Of a stretch of DNA of 64,000 nt, positions 47,024 to 55,413 are shown one piece after another. The notes below the pieces were generated by a model. That model worked only from the letters and a program-made list of their open reading frames with translations, was not told where the DNA came from and searched no databases. The DNA is from a virus. The position numbers were made by a program, and so were the translations under genes. The stretch lies in IMG/VR virus record IMGVR_UViG_3300021961_011210, positions 1 to 64,000 of that record. The stretch is one strand, 5' to 3'. The first letter of the stretch is position 1; the number at the start of each line of letters is the position of its first letter.

Positions 47024-48967
47024 TTAAATCAATTTACCCCCACCTCTACTTGGTACTGTTATTAATGCCCCTGATGGACTTGGAATAACCGTAAGAGTCG
47101 GTATACCTACAGATAATTTTCCGTTCTGATCCTGTTCATTTAAGTGTGCAACTGCTTTTGCTAAATCTGCAAGTAATGCGGTGTTAGTTGCACCTCCAGG
47201 GTAATCTCCAGTGGGTATACCTACTTTTTCATATTCCTCGATAATATTAGCAAATATTCTTGTTGGTGACATTCCAGGTAAAGAATCTGTACTTAATAAC
47301 AACGGTAGTGGAATATCATTCTGAACTCTTTTTGCTATATTCAATAAGGCTAAAAGTTCATCCAATAAACTGTTACATCTCCTATAATCTATGACACCTT
47401 GAACAACAACCAAAATACTTTCAACAATTGCTAGAATAATTCTATTTCTTTTTTGTGTTGCTTCTGTTCCAATATCACGTATAATACTCTGAACAAGAAG
47501 TAAAAAATCTTTTTTAATTATTAGATACAATTCCTCCAAGTATATTGCGTAAACTCTACTTTGAACTTGGATTAAATAATTTTTATATTTTTTTGCGAAA
47601 TCCTCCAAAGAGTCAATAAAGTCTGATAAATTATCACCCAAGACTTTTGACAATAAAATTAGTGGAATAATATTCTTTGGTGACAGAAGTGTGTTTACAA
47701 TTGCCTTTGGTAATATTTTCAAAAAATCTTCTTGGATTTTTAACTGTATATTTACGTCAGGTAACAATAATTTCCATTCATTTGACATTTCGTTCAACAT
47801 ACTTTCTGCGGTGGCGTCTTCTTGGGAAAGATTGTTTGAATTTAAAATCCTTGTAACTAATGTAATCATGTCCTCAACTTGAACAGGTAGTTTTACATTA
47901 TCACAATCTTCGAATTCGGTTACACGTCCTTGTATATTATTAATTCTGTCATCAATAATTCGTAAATCAATTTCACTCATTTCGAAAAATGACTCATCAA
48001 TTAAATCTACTGATAATTTGGAAATACCACTAACGTCAATTTCATTTGTAGTGTCAAAACATAATCCTAAAATTCTTTGTAATATTCTTTCAAATGTAGT
48101 CTGATCTCTGATGGTGTCAGCACCTAAATCAACTTTCATTGATATAGCACCCGTCAAATAGTCCATAACTTTACCATATAATTCATGAACATCGAATAGA
48201 TTTATACTGGAATAATAGTCAACAATAAAGTCGCCTATTCTATTTGAATTACCGAATCTATTCCTTAGAGTAATTTTGAAAAAGTCCCCGACATTACCAA
48301 CGTCATCTGTTGGTGAGTATTCAATATCAAATAATGGTTGTCCCGAACTTCCCACATAGTAGTTAGAATATTCACCTAAAAAGGATTGAGTGGGATCTTG
48401 TATTCTATGATAAAGTTGGCGGTTCATCGAATATGGATAAACACCTAAAGAATAATCATTTTTTTCATACAAAAGTTTTCCTACAGAAGTTGATGGATCT
48501 TCCTTTAGTATTGAAAACAAATCAACGGCGGGTATTCTTATATAGTAAACAGCTGGGCTCGAAGGGGTTGAAATCGGAAAAGATTGTTCTTGACTACAAC
48601 CAAGTGCACTGATAGTTTCTTCGGCTAAAATTATTTTTAATTTATCTATTGTCCTGTTTGCTGCACGAATAAATCTTTTGGTAAGAAAACTAATTGTTGA
48701 AGTCCCTGAACCTTCAGTCAGTTTAAATAACTCTAACAGTTCATCTAAACTGTTGGGACCTTGTCCTAATTGATTTTGTGAAAACTTTTTTGCGGAATCA
48801 TTAAAATCTGATAATTTTTTCTGAACTTTTGCGTTGAGTTGTTCTGCGTTGTTTCCGAAGGAGTCTATCCGTGACTTTATTTCGTCTTCTTTTGCCTTTT
48901 TAGTCTTCTTGTATGCGGAGACTTTGGCTTTGATTTTTTTTAATTTTGTTTTCCTATCTACTGGCAT
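47024..48967 (-). CDS. Large baseplate/tail structural protein
   Basis: 647 aa. The N-terminal 80 residues are a basic coiled coil; the middle contains aromatic beta-rich stretches (GVYPYSMNRQLYHRI, FLGEYSNYYVGSSGQPLFDIE), and the C-terminal half is helical and hydrophobic (IILAIVESILVVVQGVIDY). Gene order in front of the gp5-like hub suggests a baseplate wedge or hub component. No T4 homologue can be named from the sequence. Confidence 0.55.
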   Translation of the reverse strand: MPVDRKTKLKKIKAKVSAYKKTKKAKEDEIKSRIDSFGNNAEQLNAKVQKKLSDFNDSAKKFSQNQLGQGPNSLDELLELFKLTEGSGTSTISFLTKRFIRAANRTIDKLKIILAEETISALGCSQEQSFPISTPSSPAVYYIRIPAVDLFSILKEDPSTSVGKLLYEKNDYSLGVYPYSMNRQLYHRIQDPTQSFLGEYSNYYVGSSGQPLFDIEYSPTDDVGNVGDFFKITLRNRFGNSNRIGDFIVDYYSSINLFDVHELYGKVMDYLTGAISMKVDLGADTIRDQTTFERILQRILGLCFDTTNEIDVSGISKLSVDLIDESFFEMSEIDLRIIDDRINNIQGRVTEFEDCDNVKLPVQVEDMITLVTRILNSNNLSQEDATAESMLNEMSNEWKLLLPDVNIQLKIQEDFLKILPKAIVNTLLSPKNIIPLILLSKVLGDNLSDFIDSLEDFAKKYKNYLIQVQSRVYAIYLEELYLIIKKDFLLLVQSIIRDIGTEATQKRNRIILAIVESILVVVQGVIDYRRCNSLLDELLALLNIAKRVQNDIPLPLLLSTDSLPGMSPTRIFANIIEEYEKVGIPTGDYPGGATNTALLADLAKAVAHLNEQDQNGKLSVGIPTLTVIPSPSGALITVPSRGGGKLI

Positions 48968-48975
48968 GGTTAAAC

Positions 48976-49350
48976 TTATTTGTTTAGTTTATAACCACCG
49001 TTATCTTCATTTTCCAAATCCTTATTAATTAACGTTTGCAACATGTCTTCATCCATGTCAGATAAAGAAAAATCTTCCTCATTATTGTTTTGAGACTTTT
49101 CCCAAATTGAAGATTGTAATTTAGAAAGTGTTAATTTTTTTTCAATTGTTTCGTTTATAATTTTTTGTTGCTCTTTGAGAATACCTGAAATGGCTGGCAT
49201 GTCTTTTGAATTGTTCATCATACCAATCAGTTTGTTTTGAATTCTTATTGCAGTTGCTCTTTGTTCTACAAGTTCATTGTAGATTTCCTGCATAAGACTC
49301 AAAACAGAATCCTTACTTAGTACTATTTCTTTTTTCTTTGGACGTGGCAT
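48976..49350 (-). CDS. Coiled-coil protein, possible small terminase
   Basis: 124 aa. A basic N-terminus (MPRPKKKEIVLSKDSV) precedes a long helix (LMQEIYNELVEQRATAIRIQ ... ILKEQQKIINETIEKKL) and an acidic tail. This layout, DNA-binding head plus oligomerising helices, resembles phage small terminase subunits such as gp16 (about 164 aa), none of which is visible next to TerL. The assignment is a guess; an assembly chaperone is equally possible. Confidence 0.4.
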   Translation of the reverse strand: MPRPKKKEIVLSKDSVLSLMQEIYNELVEQRATAIRIQNKLIGMMNNSKDMPAISGILKEQQKIINETIEKKLTLSKLQSSIWEKSQNNNEEDFSLSDMDEDMLQTLINKDLENEDNGGYKLNK

Positions 49351-49355
49351 ATCTA

Positions 49356-49362
49356 ATAAATA
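49356..49362 (-). promoter_or_regulatory. Late promoter motif TATTTAT
   Basis: Exact 7-mer on the - strand 5 nt before the ATG at 49350; would start the baseplate operon. Confidence 0.5.
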
Positions 49363-49380
49363 TTTTGTCTGATATTTTTA

Positions 49381-50142
49381 TCAATCACTGAACTTTTTCA
49401 TAAGTTCATAATATAAAGTTTTATATTTTTTAAGAGAACTTCTTATTTCTTTTGTTGACATGTTAGTCATCTCCCTTAAAGAAAGTAAAATTATATTTTT
49501 ATTAAATTTGTTGTTGTCGTTACCTATAAAAATTTCGTTGTAGTTTTCGAATAAATCAACTAACGCCTGTCCAAGTTTTCTTTCGTTAGAATTCAAATCA
49601 TTTTCGTTAATAAAATCTTTGAGGTCTTTAAGAAACTGTTTTATTATTTGTTCGGGTTCGACTTTTTCAAATTCTAAATAATAAATCATATCAGGACGAT
49701 TTTCTAAGGTAGATGATATGTCTTCATATGAAATTTTACGGTTAATTTCTTTTTGATCCTTAATTATTTGTCCCATCAAATAATTTTTACAGATTGTGCC
49801 AAAGTAGGAATAGGCTTTTTTGTTTTTGTCTGGTTTGAATTTATCTACTTTTGTGATTAAAAAAGAGTGAGTGTCATTATGAATTTCTATAAAGTCCATA
49901 TCTTTTCTATAAAGTTTATACCTTCTAATAATTGATTCAATCATCTTATCAAGAGGTGCTTTCAAGAATTCATTATAAATTGCATTTTTTTCGTATGAAG
50001 TTTGGGCGGAAAGAAACAATCTTACCGCCTCCTCTTCACGTACGTCAAAATAGTTATTATTAGTGGGTTTACGTCCTCTTTTTTTAGCCTCTGGTTGATC
50101 TACCAAATTCAAAGAGGTTCCACTTATCACATCCAAAGTCAT
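49381..50142 (-). CDS. gp55-like late sigma factor
   Basis: 253 aa. Residues about 75-130 (DFIEIHNDTHSFLITKVDKF, KPDKNKKAYSYFGTICKNYL, then MGQIIKDQKEINRK) reproduce the sigma region 2 pattern of T4 gp55: a helix ending in a K-F-x-P loop, an aromatic YSYF motif and a basic helix for promoter opening. The C-terminal part (LSLREMTNMSTKEIRSSLKK) may be a region-4-like helix-turn-helix that T4 gp55 itself lacks. It would redirect host RNA polymerase to the TATTTAT promoters. It is the last gene of the sugar operon (TAATG overlap). Confidence 0.72.
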   Translation of the reverse strand: MTLDVISGTSLNLVDQPEAKKRGRKPTNNNYFDVREEEAVRLFLSAQTSYEKNAIYNEFLKAPLDKMIESIIRRYKLYRKDMDFIEIHNDTHSFLITKVDKFKPDKNKKAYSYFGTICKNYLMGQIIKDQKEINRKISYEDISSTLENRPDMIYYLEFEKVEPEQIIKQFLKDLKDFINENDLNSNERKLGQALVDLFENYNEIFIGNDNNKFNKNIILLSLREMTNMSTKEIRSSLKKYKTLYYELMKKFSD

Positions 50143-50945
50143 TAATCATTTTCAGGTTGATATTTTATTCCCCTGTCATCTGTAAAAAAATATTCTTTTT
50201 TTGCAGATTCAATCCAAAATTTCACCTCGTCATCTGACATTTTTGCTGTGTTATTTTTGTAATTCCAAAATATCGAACCCTCTCTCATGTTGGTGTGTTT
50301 GTAACCTATTTTCGGAATCGTCATAATTTTTGCCGAATTGTAAGTTAGTCTAAGTAGTAGTTCATAGACAAAGGTTAACTTAAAGGAAGGTTTAAAAGCA
50401 CCAAATTCTTCAATTGTACTTTTTCTGATTACCATACCACTTGATTGAAAGTTTTGGTAAGCTAATAACATTTCATTTGTTAAATATCCAATTTCAGCGG
50501 TCATACTGGCTGCGAATGTTGCTTCATTAGTGAAACCCGCAAAAGTTCCTTTGTCGTCTACATCTACAACCAACGGTAAAAATCCGTCAACATCCGAATA
50601 AGCTTCCATGTATTCTGCGACGTTTTTGAACCAAATTGACGAATATTCGTCGTCAAATTCGTAAAATGACAACCACTCAGACTTAGCATTCTGAACACCA
50701 ATCGAAATTTGATTGGCATACGAAAAATCATTTTGATTGGCAACGATATTGACTGTAAGTCCGCTGAAGTCGAAATTTGACAAATAGTTTTTTAGACTTT
50801 CTTCGTTTGAATGAACAATCACTAATTCGTTAATATTTACTGATTGATTTTTAAGCGATAAAACCGCTTTTGTAAAATATGATTCAAAATCTTTTGCCTT
50901 TGAACTACTGATTGGTAGTATAACTGATATATCTAATTTTTTCAT
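50142..50945 (-). CDS. Family 2-type glycosyltransferase
   Basis: 267 aa. The Rossmann-like GT-A start (DISVILPISSSKAKDFESYF, INELVIVHSNEES) is followed by an acidic DxD-like motif in SFYEFDDEYSSIWF (about residues 92-105). The C-terminal part has KIGYKHTNMREGS. Probably transfers a sugar in phage-directed polysaccharide or virion glycan synthesis. It overlaps its neighbours by 1 and 4 nt. Confidence 0.72.
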   Translation of the reverse strand: MKKLDISVILPISSSKAKDFESYFTKAVLSLKNQSVNINELVIVHSNEESLKNYLSNFDFSGLTVNIVANQNDFSYANQISIGVQNAKSEWLSFYEFDDEYSSIWFKNVAEYMEAYSDVDGFLPLVVDVDDKGTFAGFTNEATFAASMTAEIGYLTNEMLLAYQNFQSSGMVIRKSTIEEFGAFKPSFKLTFVYELLLRLTYNSAKIMTIPKIGYKHTNMREGSIFWNYKNNTAKMSDDEVKFWIESAKKEYFFTDDRGIKYQPEND

Positions 50946-52009
50946 TGTTCTGATTCGTTTTTAATTTTTTCAACTTGGGATTCAAAATTCTGTAATCTCA
51001 ATTGGTTATATTCGTTAAAAAGATGAAAAATATTTTTGTTAAATTTCTCATAGTCAACGTATTGTTGTGCGGTTTCGTAACCTGCAGTGTATATTTCTTC
51101 TGAAATATTATCCTCTAACCAATTTTGAGTAAATTCTGCTAAAGTATCGACAATATCCAAATACTCTGTTGTCCAAACTCCGTTGGTTTCATTCATCCAT
51201 TCGGGACGTAGATGTGGGATTTTTCCAATAACGGGTGTTCCTGAAATCATAGATTCGAGTGGAAAACTCCCAAACGCCGAATTATCATCAACCCATACAG
51301 AAACAAAACTTTCTTTCAAATTTTGAGCAAATTCTTCTAAGGATAATCCTCTCATGTCTCTAAATGTTATCCAACGGTATTGAGGATATTTCAAATAAAA
51401 AGTTTTGATAATTTTCATTGCATCTCTCTGATCTCGTGTGTGGATTGTCACAACAGGTAAAGGTGGTTTTTGTTTCTTTGTGAACCCTTTATAAATAATT
51501 GGTTCCAAAACATCTATAGATACACTTTTAAAAATTGACGATAAATAATTTTTTTGTGTTTCGGATGTTGTTATTGCTTTGTAAGTACCAAACTGAACCC
51601 AAGTCGATCCAGGTGCTAGTGTTTCAAGTGCATAATCATATGCTTGACATAAAACAATTTTTGCACAAGGTAGATTTGAAACCTGCTCAAGTGCGTGAGC
51701 AAAAAGTTCAGGAATTACTAAAATATCTTCAGGAGAAACTTGTAATTTTTGTTCTTCAATGTTCTGATGAGGAATTTCAGACATATACTCCTCACCCAAC
51801 CAACTTGCAACCCCGTCGTATTCTTTTTTTTCGTGTAAGATAATCGGGTTGAATCCACTATTTTTAAGTGACATTGCAATGTCGTAGATGTGTTTTATTC
51901 CTGCCTTCGCATTTCCTTTTGTATCTTGGGTTAAAAAGAAAATTTTATTTTCATTTTTTCTCAATATGTCGATAGACTTGAGAATTTTTTCTTGTAGTTC
52001 TTGACTCAT
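50942..52009 (-). CDS. GT-B-type glycosyltransferase
   Basis: 355 aa. Two Rossmann-like halves are suggested: KIFFLTQDTKGNAKAGIKHI at the start and a donor-binding half with PVVTIHTRDQRD ... VDDNSAFGSFPLESMISGTP followed by VIGKIPHLRPEW. The E in FPLESM matches the EAM-type acidic residue of GT4 enzymes. The C-terminal helix is a charged coil. Substrate unknown. Confidence 0.72.
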   Translation of the reverse strand: MSQELQEKILKSIDILRKNENKIFFLTQDTKGNAKAGIKHIYDIAMSLKNSGFNPIILHEKKEYDGVASWLGEEYMSEIPHQNIEEQKLQVSPEDILVIPELFAHALEQVSNLPCAKIVLCQAYDYALETLAPGSTWVQFGTYKAITTSETQKNYLSSIFKSVSIDVLEPIIYKGFTKKQKPPLPVVTIHTRDQRDAMKIIKTFYLKYPQYRWITFRDMRGLSLEEFAQNLKESFVSVWVDDNSAFGSFPLESMISGTPVIGKIPHLRPEWMNETNGVWTTEYLDIVDTLAEFTQNWLEDNISEEIYTAGYETAQQYVDYEKFNKNIFHLFNEYNQLRLQNFESQVEKIKNESEQ

Positions 52010-52013
52010 TTGG

Positions 52014-52283
52014 TTAAATACTTTTGATAATATTATTAACTAATAATGTATTAAATGCAATTCTAAAGGGAATACTTACTTCTTTGGATTTGCTTGACAA
52101 CATTTCATCCATCGGTTCATGTTCAGACATTATTACTTCAACCATTGTTTTCATTATTTCAAATTTTATTGGACTAATGGTTGATTCATTTTCTTGAGAA
52201 TCCTGAGAATTTGATTCTGTTCTTGTTTCTAATTCTTTTAGATCCAAGTAATAGGTTTCACCCCAAATCTTAAACATTGACAT
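52014..52283 (-). CDS. Unknown 89-aa protein
   Basis: A short soluble protein (MSMFKIWGETYYLDLKELE ... FNTLLVNNIIKSI) with a Ser/Gln/Glu linker. No family recognised. It overlaps the HAD gene by 14 nt. Confidence 0.55.
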   Translation of the reverse strand: MSMFKIWGETYYLDLKELETRTESNSQDSQENESTISPIKFEIMKTMVEVIMSEHEPMDEMLSSKSKEVSIPFRIAFNTLLVNNIIKSI

Positions 52284-52881
52284 TTTCTATTATTTTTTGA
52301 ATTGATGGTAAAAACTCTTCAATGGTATCGATGCATATTTCAGAGTTGACTTCACTATTATAAAGTTTGTTAAATTTTACAATTTGTGTATTGTTTTTTT
52401 GATTTTTTATTAAATCCGGATTTGCCGTTAATATTAAATCAAAATCATCCCAAAGTTTATCTTCTGTCAGTTTGGAATAAAAACGTATATTTTCGACTAA
52501 ACATCCATATTTTGCAAGAAAAAATAGAGTTGCCGGTTTGCTTTTCTCCATTTCCTCAGAGATGATAGTGATTTCGTGATTATCTCTTAATTTTTTATAT
52601 ATCTCATCCAAAACATTAAATGTGTTACCGCTCACTGATGGAGAGTGCCCAAAAATTTCCATTGGGAAGTCCACATAAAAAAAATCATAAAAAGATTCTT
52701 CAGTTGGGAAGGAAAAATGATTGGATAGTGTGGTGGATGTGATAGGCAAATTCAAAGAGTATTCAAACTCATCTTCACCCTCTTCTCTTACATAATCCTC
52801 AATAAAAAATTTACGGTAAACTTGTTCCGCTTTACGAAGTGTATCTCTAATTACACCATTTATGTCTATAGCAATTTTCAT
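52270..52881 (-). CDS. HAD-like phosphatase
   Basis: 203 aa. Motif I reads IAIDINGVIRD (Asp5; the second Asp of DxD is Asn7, an uncommon change), motif II is ITIISEEMEKS (about 105-115) and a lysine near KSKPATLFFLAKYG may serve as motif III. It recalls 5'-nucleotidase-type HAD proteins. In a sugar operon it could dephosphorylate a heptose bisphosphate (GmhB-like), which the pathway needs between kinase and adenylyltransferase, but the Asn raises doubt about activity. Confidence 0.55.
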   Translation of the reverse strand: MKIAIDINGVIRDTLRKAEQVYRKFFIEDYVREEGEDEFEYSLNLPITSTTLSNHFSFPTEESFYDFFYVDFPMEIFGHSPSVSGNTFNVLDEIYKKLRDNHEITIISEEMEKSKPATLFFLAKYGCLVENIRFYSKLTEDKLWDDFDLILTANPDLIKNQKNNTQIVKFNKLYNSEVNSEICIDTIEEFLPSIQKIIENVNV

Positions 52882-52882
52882 C

Positions 52883-53635
52883 TTATATTAGTTTTTTTGA
52901 CGGTAAGGCAACTCCACGTTTTGATACAACTTCAGCCGACATTTCATTTGCAAAATTTATTGCCATTTCAATGTCTTTATGTAAAAAATAATGACATGAA
53001 AATGATGAAAGAAATGTGTCACCAGCGCCACTTACATCTATCGTTTCTTGCGGATTAGGGGATGGGTATATTTTGTCATTATATCTGACGCCTTCTTTAC
53101 CTAAAGTCACAATAACATTTGTTTTTTTTACCATTGTTTTATTCAATTCAGATTCACCTTTATTCATTTTAATGAACGAATAATTGATAACTTTTTTTAA
53201 ATTTAGTTTTTTTTTGGAATCTAAAAAAGATAATTCAGAATTCTCCGAAATATATTTTAAATCATTTTGACTTAAAAACCCTTTGTTATAATCACTCACC
53301 ACAACAAAATCGTATTTTTTCAACTTTTTTGGTTTGAGTTGTTTTCGGTCGAATCGGGTTATTTTTGATTCCCCTTCATCGAATCTTAAAAACATGTGAT
53401 TCGATTTTTTTTCCACAAATCTAGTTTTGGTTATTTTTTCTTTTTGATGGTAAAAATCTATACGAGCATCAGGGCAAAGTTTCTTAAGGTTTTGATAGAC
53501 ATTTCCCGCCATTCCCATGTTTGATACCGTATCTATTGGATTTAAAATAGGAACAGGGGCTTCAGGACAAATTCTGTCTGCAGTACAATAAATGAAATTA
53601 TCTTCACAAAGTTCTCCTACCACTAATATTTTCAT
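52883..53635 (-). CDS. hldA: PfkB-family heptose-7-phosphate kinase (HldA-like)
   Basis: 250 aa, shorter than usual (about 315-330). The signature ADRICPEAPVPILNP (about 19-33), MGMAGNVYQNL (40-50) and the catalytic anion-hole motif DVSGAGDTFLSSF (200-212, base Asp206) match the kinase half of HldE/RfaE. It would phosphorylate D-glycero-beta-D-manno-heptose 7-phosphate at C1. The adjacent 141-aa adenylyltransferase overlaps it by 32 nt, so the two HldE halves are encoded separately. The middle of the protein looks trimmed, and the lid region is short. Confidence 0.8.
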   Translation of the reverse strand: MKILVVGELCEDNFIYCTADRICPEAPVPILNPIDTVSNMGMAGNVYQNLKKLCPDARIDFYHQKEKITKTRFVEKKSNHMFLRFDEGESKITRFDRKQLKPKKLKKYDFVVVSDYNKGFLSQNDLKYISENSELSFLDSKKKLNLKKVINYSFIKMNKGESELNKTMVKKTNVIVTLGKEGVRYNDKIYPSPNPQETIDVSGAGDTFLSSFSCHYFLHKDIEMAINFANEMSAEVVSKRGVALPSKKLI

Positions 53636-54029
53636 TCTGTAATATTTTTGTTGTTGAGTATTCTTCTATCCTGTCAAAAAATATGATTTCTTTCACATAT
53701 TGTGAACCTATGATTTTTTTATTTTTATAATCACTACCTATAACCATATAATCGATATCTAAATTTTTGATTATAGTTTCTAACTCTTCGTCTGATGAAA
53801 AACTGTAAACTTCATTTATATTTTTAAGGTATTTTAAAAATTCAATTCTATCTGACAATTTGTTGAAAGGACGATCAGTCCCCTTCAATTGTTTTACTCT
53901 TTCATCAGTGTCTACCCCAACAAATAAATTACCGAAGTTTGATGCAAATTCAAATAGACGTATGTGTCCGATATGGAGGACATCGAATGTTCCATTAATC
54001 CAAACTCGTTTCGGGTATGGTATTAACAT
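53604..54029 (-). CDS. hldC: Heptose-1-phosphate adenylyltransferase (HldC-like)
   Basis: 141 aa, the size of the HldE C-terminal domain. NGTFDVLHIGH (12-22) contains the HxGH nucleotide-binding motif; VGVDTDERVKQLKG and RPFNKLSDRIEFLKYL follow, as in HldE/HldC. It would make ADP-heptose from heptose 1-phosphate. It overlaps the kinase gene and starts at the end of the cupin gene. Other cytidylyltransferase-fold enzymes (TagD-like) are the alternative, but the kinase neighbour favours heptose. Confidence 0.8.
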   Translation of the reverse strand: MLIPYPKRVWINGTFDVLHIGHIRLFEFASNFGNLFVGVDTDERVKQLKGTDRPFNKLSDRIEFLKYLKNINEVYSFSSDEELETIIKNLDIDYMVIGSDYKNKKIIGSQYVKEIIFFDRIEEYSTTKILQNENISGRRTL

Positions 54030-54418
54030 TATTTTTGACTATCTCCTTTCCAAACTCTATATGAATCCGAATCGTAATGTGTGGTTGAAACCTCATATAT
54101 GATACCATCGGTAAGTGCTAACAATTGGTGTGGTTGTCCCGGACGTTGACGAACCGAGTCACCAACAACTAAAGCTTCTTGCTCTACCTCTGCGGTTTCA
54201 GTATTTATCCATTTGTAAATAAATTCACCCTCCTGTACATACCATGTCTCATCTTTAATCATGTGGTAATGCATTGAGAAACTAGCCCCTTTTTTGAACA
54301 CCAATAATTTACCACAATAAAGTTCGTTGTTTTCAAAAACAATTTCATGTCCCCAACCTTTGGGGATATGACACCCTTCACATTCACTTACATTTTTAAC
54401 AATTGGTTTTTCCATCAT
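54029..54418 (-). CDS. Cupin protein, sugar-isomerase-like
   Basis: 129 aa single cupin. The metal-binding motif 1 is HYHMIKDETWYVQEG (His, His, Glu; about 49-63) and motif 2 includes RPGQPHQLLAL (His about 97). KGWGHEIVFENNELYCGKLL precedes them. This small cupin type resembles the C-terminal domain of mannose-6-phosphate isomerase/GDP-mannose pyrophosphorylase and is often found in capsule loci. It might modify a hexose or heptose intermediate; the reaction is not assigned. Confidence 0.65.
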   Translation of the reverse strand: MMEKPIVKNVSECEGCHIPKGWGHEIVFENNELYCGKLLVFKKGASFSMHYHMIKDETWYVQEGEFIYKWINTETAEVEQEALVVGDSVRQRPGQPHQLLALTDGIIYEVSTTHYDSDSYRVWKGDSQK

Positions 54419-54426
54419 ATTTCAAT

Positions 54427-55413
54427 TTAATATATTGAGTCGTTGTAATAGTTCATCCAATATTCAACCATTTCATCCAACATGGTTTCGAATGAATATG
54501 TAGGACTCCATCCCGTTGTATTTTTAAGTTTATTATTATCACCCTTCAAATCGTTTAGCTCTTCAGGGCGTAGAAATTTCTCATCCATGGTAACATATTC
54601 TTTGTAGTCCAAATCAAGACTTGAGAATACGTATTCACACAAATCTCTAACTGAGTGAGAAATACCCGTAGAACAAACAAAATCATCGGGAGATTCTTGT
54701 TGGAGGATTAACCACATTGCCTCAACATAATCTTTAGCGTGTCCCCAATCTCGGGTGGCTTCTAAGTTACCCAATTTTAACTCATTTGACAACCCAAGTT
54801 TAATTTTTACGGCTTCTTTTGCTACTTTGTTTGTTACAAAGTTTGTGCCTCTACGTGGGGATTCATGGTTGAAGAGTATGCCATTTGATACAAACATGTT
54901 GTAAGAGTTTCTGTAGTTTCTACAAATGTTGTAAGAATATACTTTTGCACACCCATATGGTGATACTGGATTCATAGGTGTTGTTTCTCTTTGAAAACCA
55001 TCTTCGTCTATTGAGTTTCCAAACATTTCAGATGAAGATGCCTGATAAATTTTGGTATTTGGTTTAATTAATCTGACAGCTTCTAGTAAATTCAAAGTAC
55101 CAACACCTGTTACTTGTGCAGTATAGATTGGTTGATCGAAAGAAATTCTTACATGAGACTGTGCGGCTAAATTGTAGATTTCATCAGGTTGTACTTTTTG
55201 AATTGTATTTACCAATGAAGACAAATCAGTCATGTCTGCGTAATGTAAGTTTGATTTAATTTTATCATAGATAGAATCCAATCTAAATGTTTGATTTTCT
55301 GAAACAGAATTTCTTTTGAGAGTACCATGTACCTCGTATCCTTTGTTGATTAAAAATTCTGCAAGATAACTACCATCTTGTCCGTTTATACCTGTTATTA
55401 ATGCTTTTTTCAT
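54427..55413 (-). CDS. gmd: GDP-mannose 4,6-dehydratase
   Basis: 328 aa extended short-chain dehydrogenase. Cofactor motif TGINGQDGSYLAEF (7-20), active-site SSSEMFG (126-132) and YxxxK in SPYGCAKVYSY (Tyr153, Lys157). The motif NHESPRRGTNFVTNKV and RDWGHAKDYVEAMW are specific for Gmd. It converts GDP-D-mannose to GDP-4-keto-6-deoxymannose in the cytoplasm. It directly precedes, in transcription order after, the ColD- and ColC-like genes with a 4-nt overlap, so the three form a pathway. Confidence 0.94.
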   Translation of the reverse strand: MKKALITGINGQDGSYLAEFLINKGYEVHGTLKRNSVSENQTFRLDSIYDKIKSNLHYADMTDLSSLVNTIQKVQPDEIYNLAAQSHVRISFDQPIYTAQVTGVGTLNLLEAVRLIKPNTKIYQASSSEMFGNSIDEDGFQRETTPMNPVSPYGCAKVYSYNICRNYRNSYNMFVSNGILFNHESPRRGTNFVTNKVAKEAVKIKLGLSNELKLGNLEATRDWGHAKDYVEAMWLILQQESPDDFVCSTGISHSVRDLCEYVFSSLDLDYKEYVTMDEKFLRPEELNDLKGDNNKLKNTTGWSPTYSFETMLDEMVEYWMNYYNDSIY

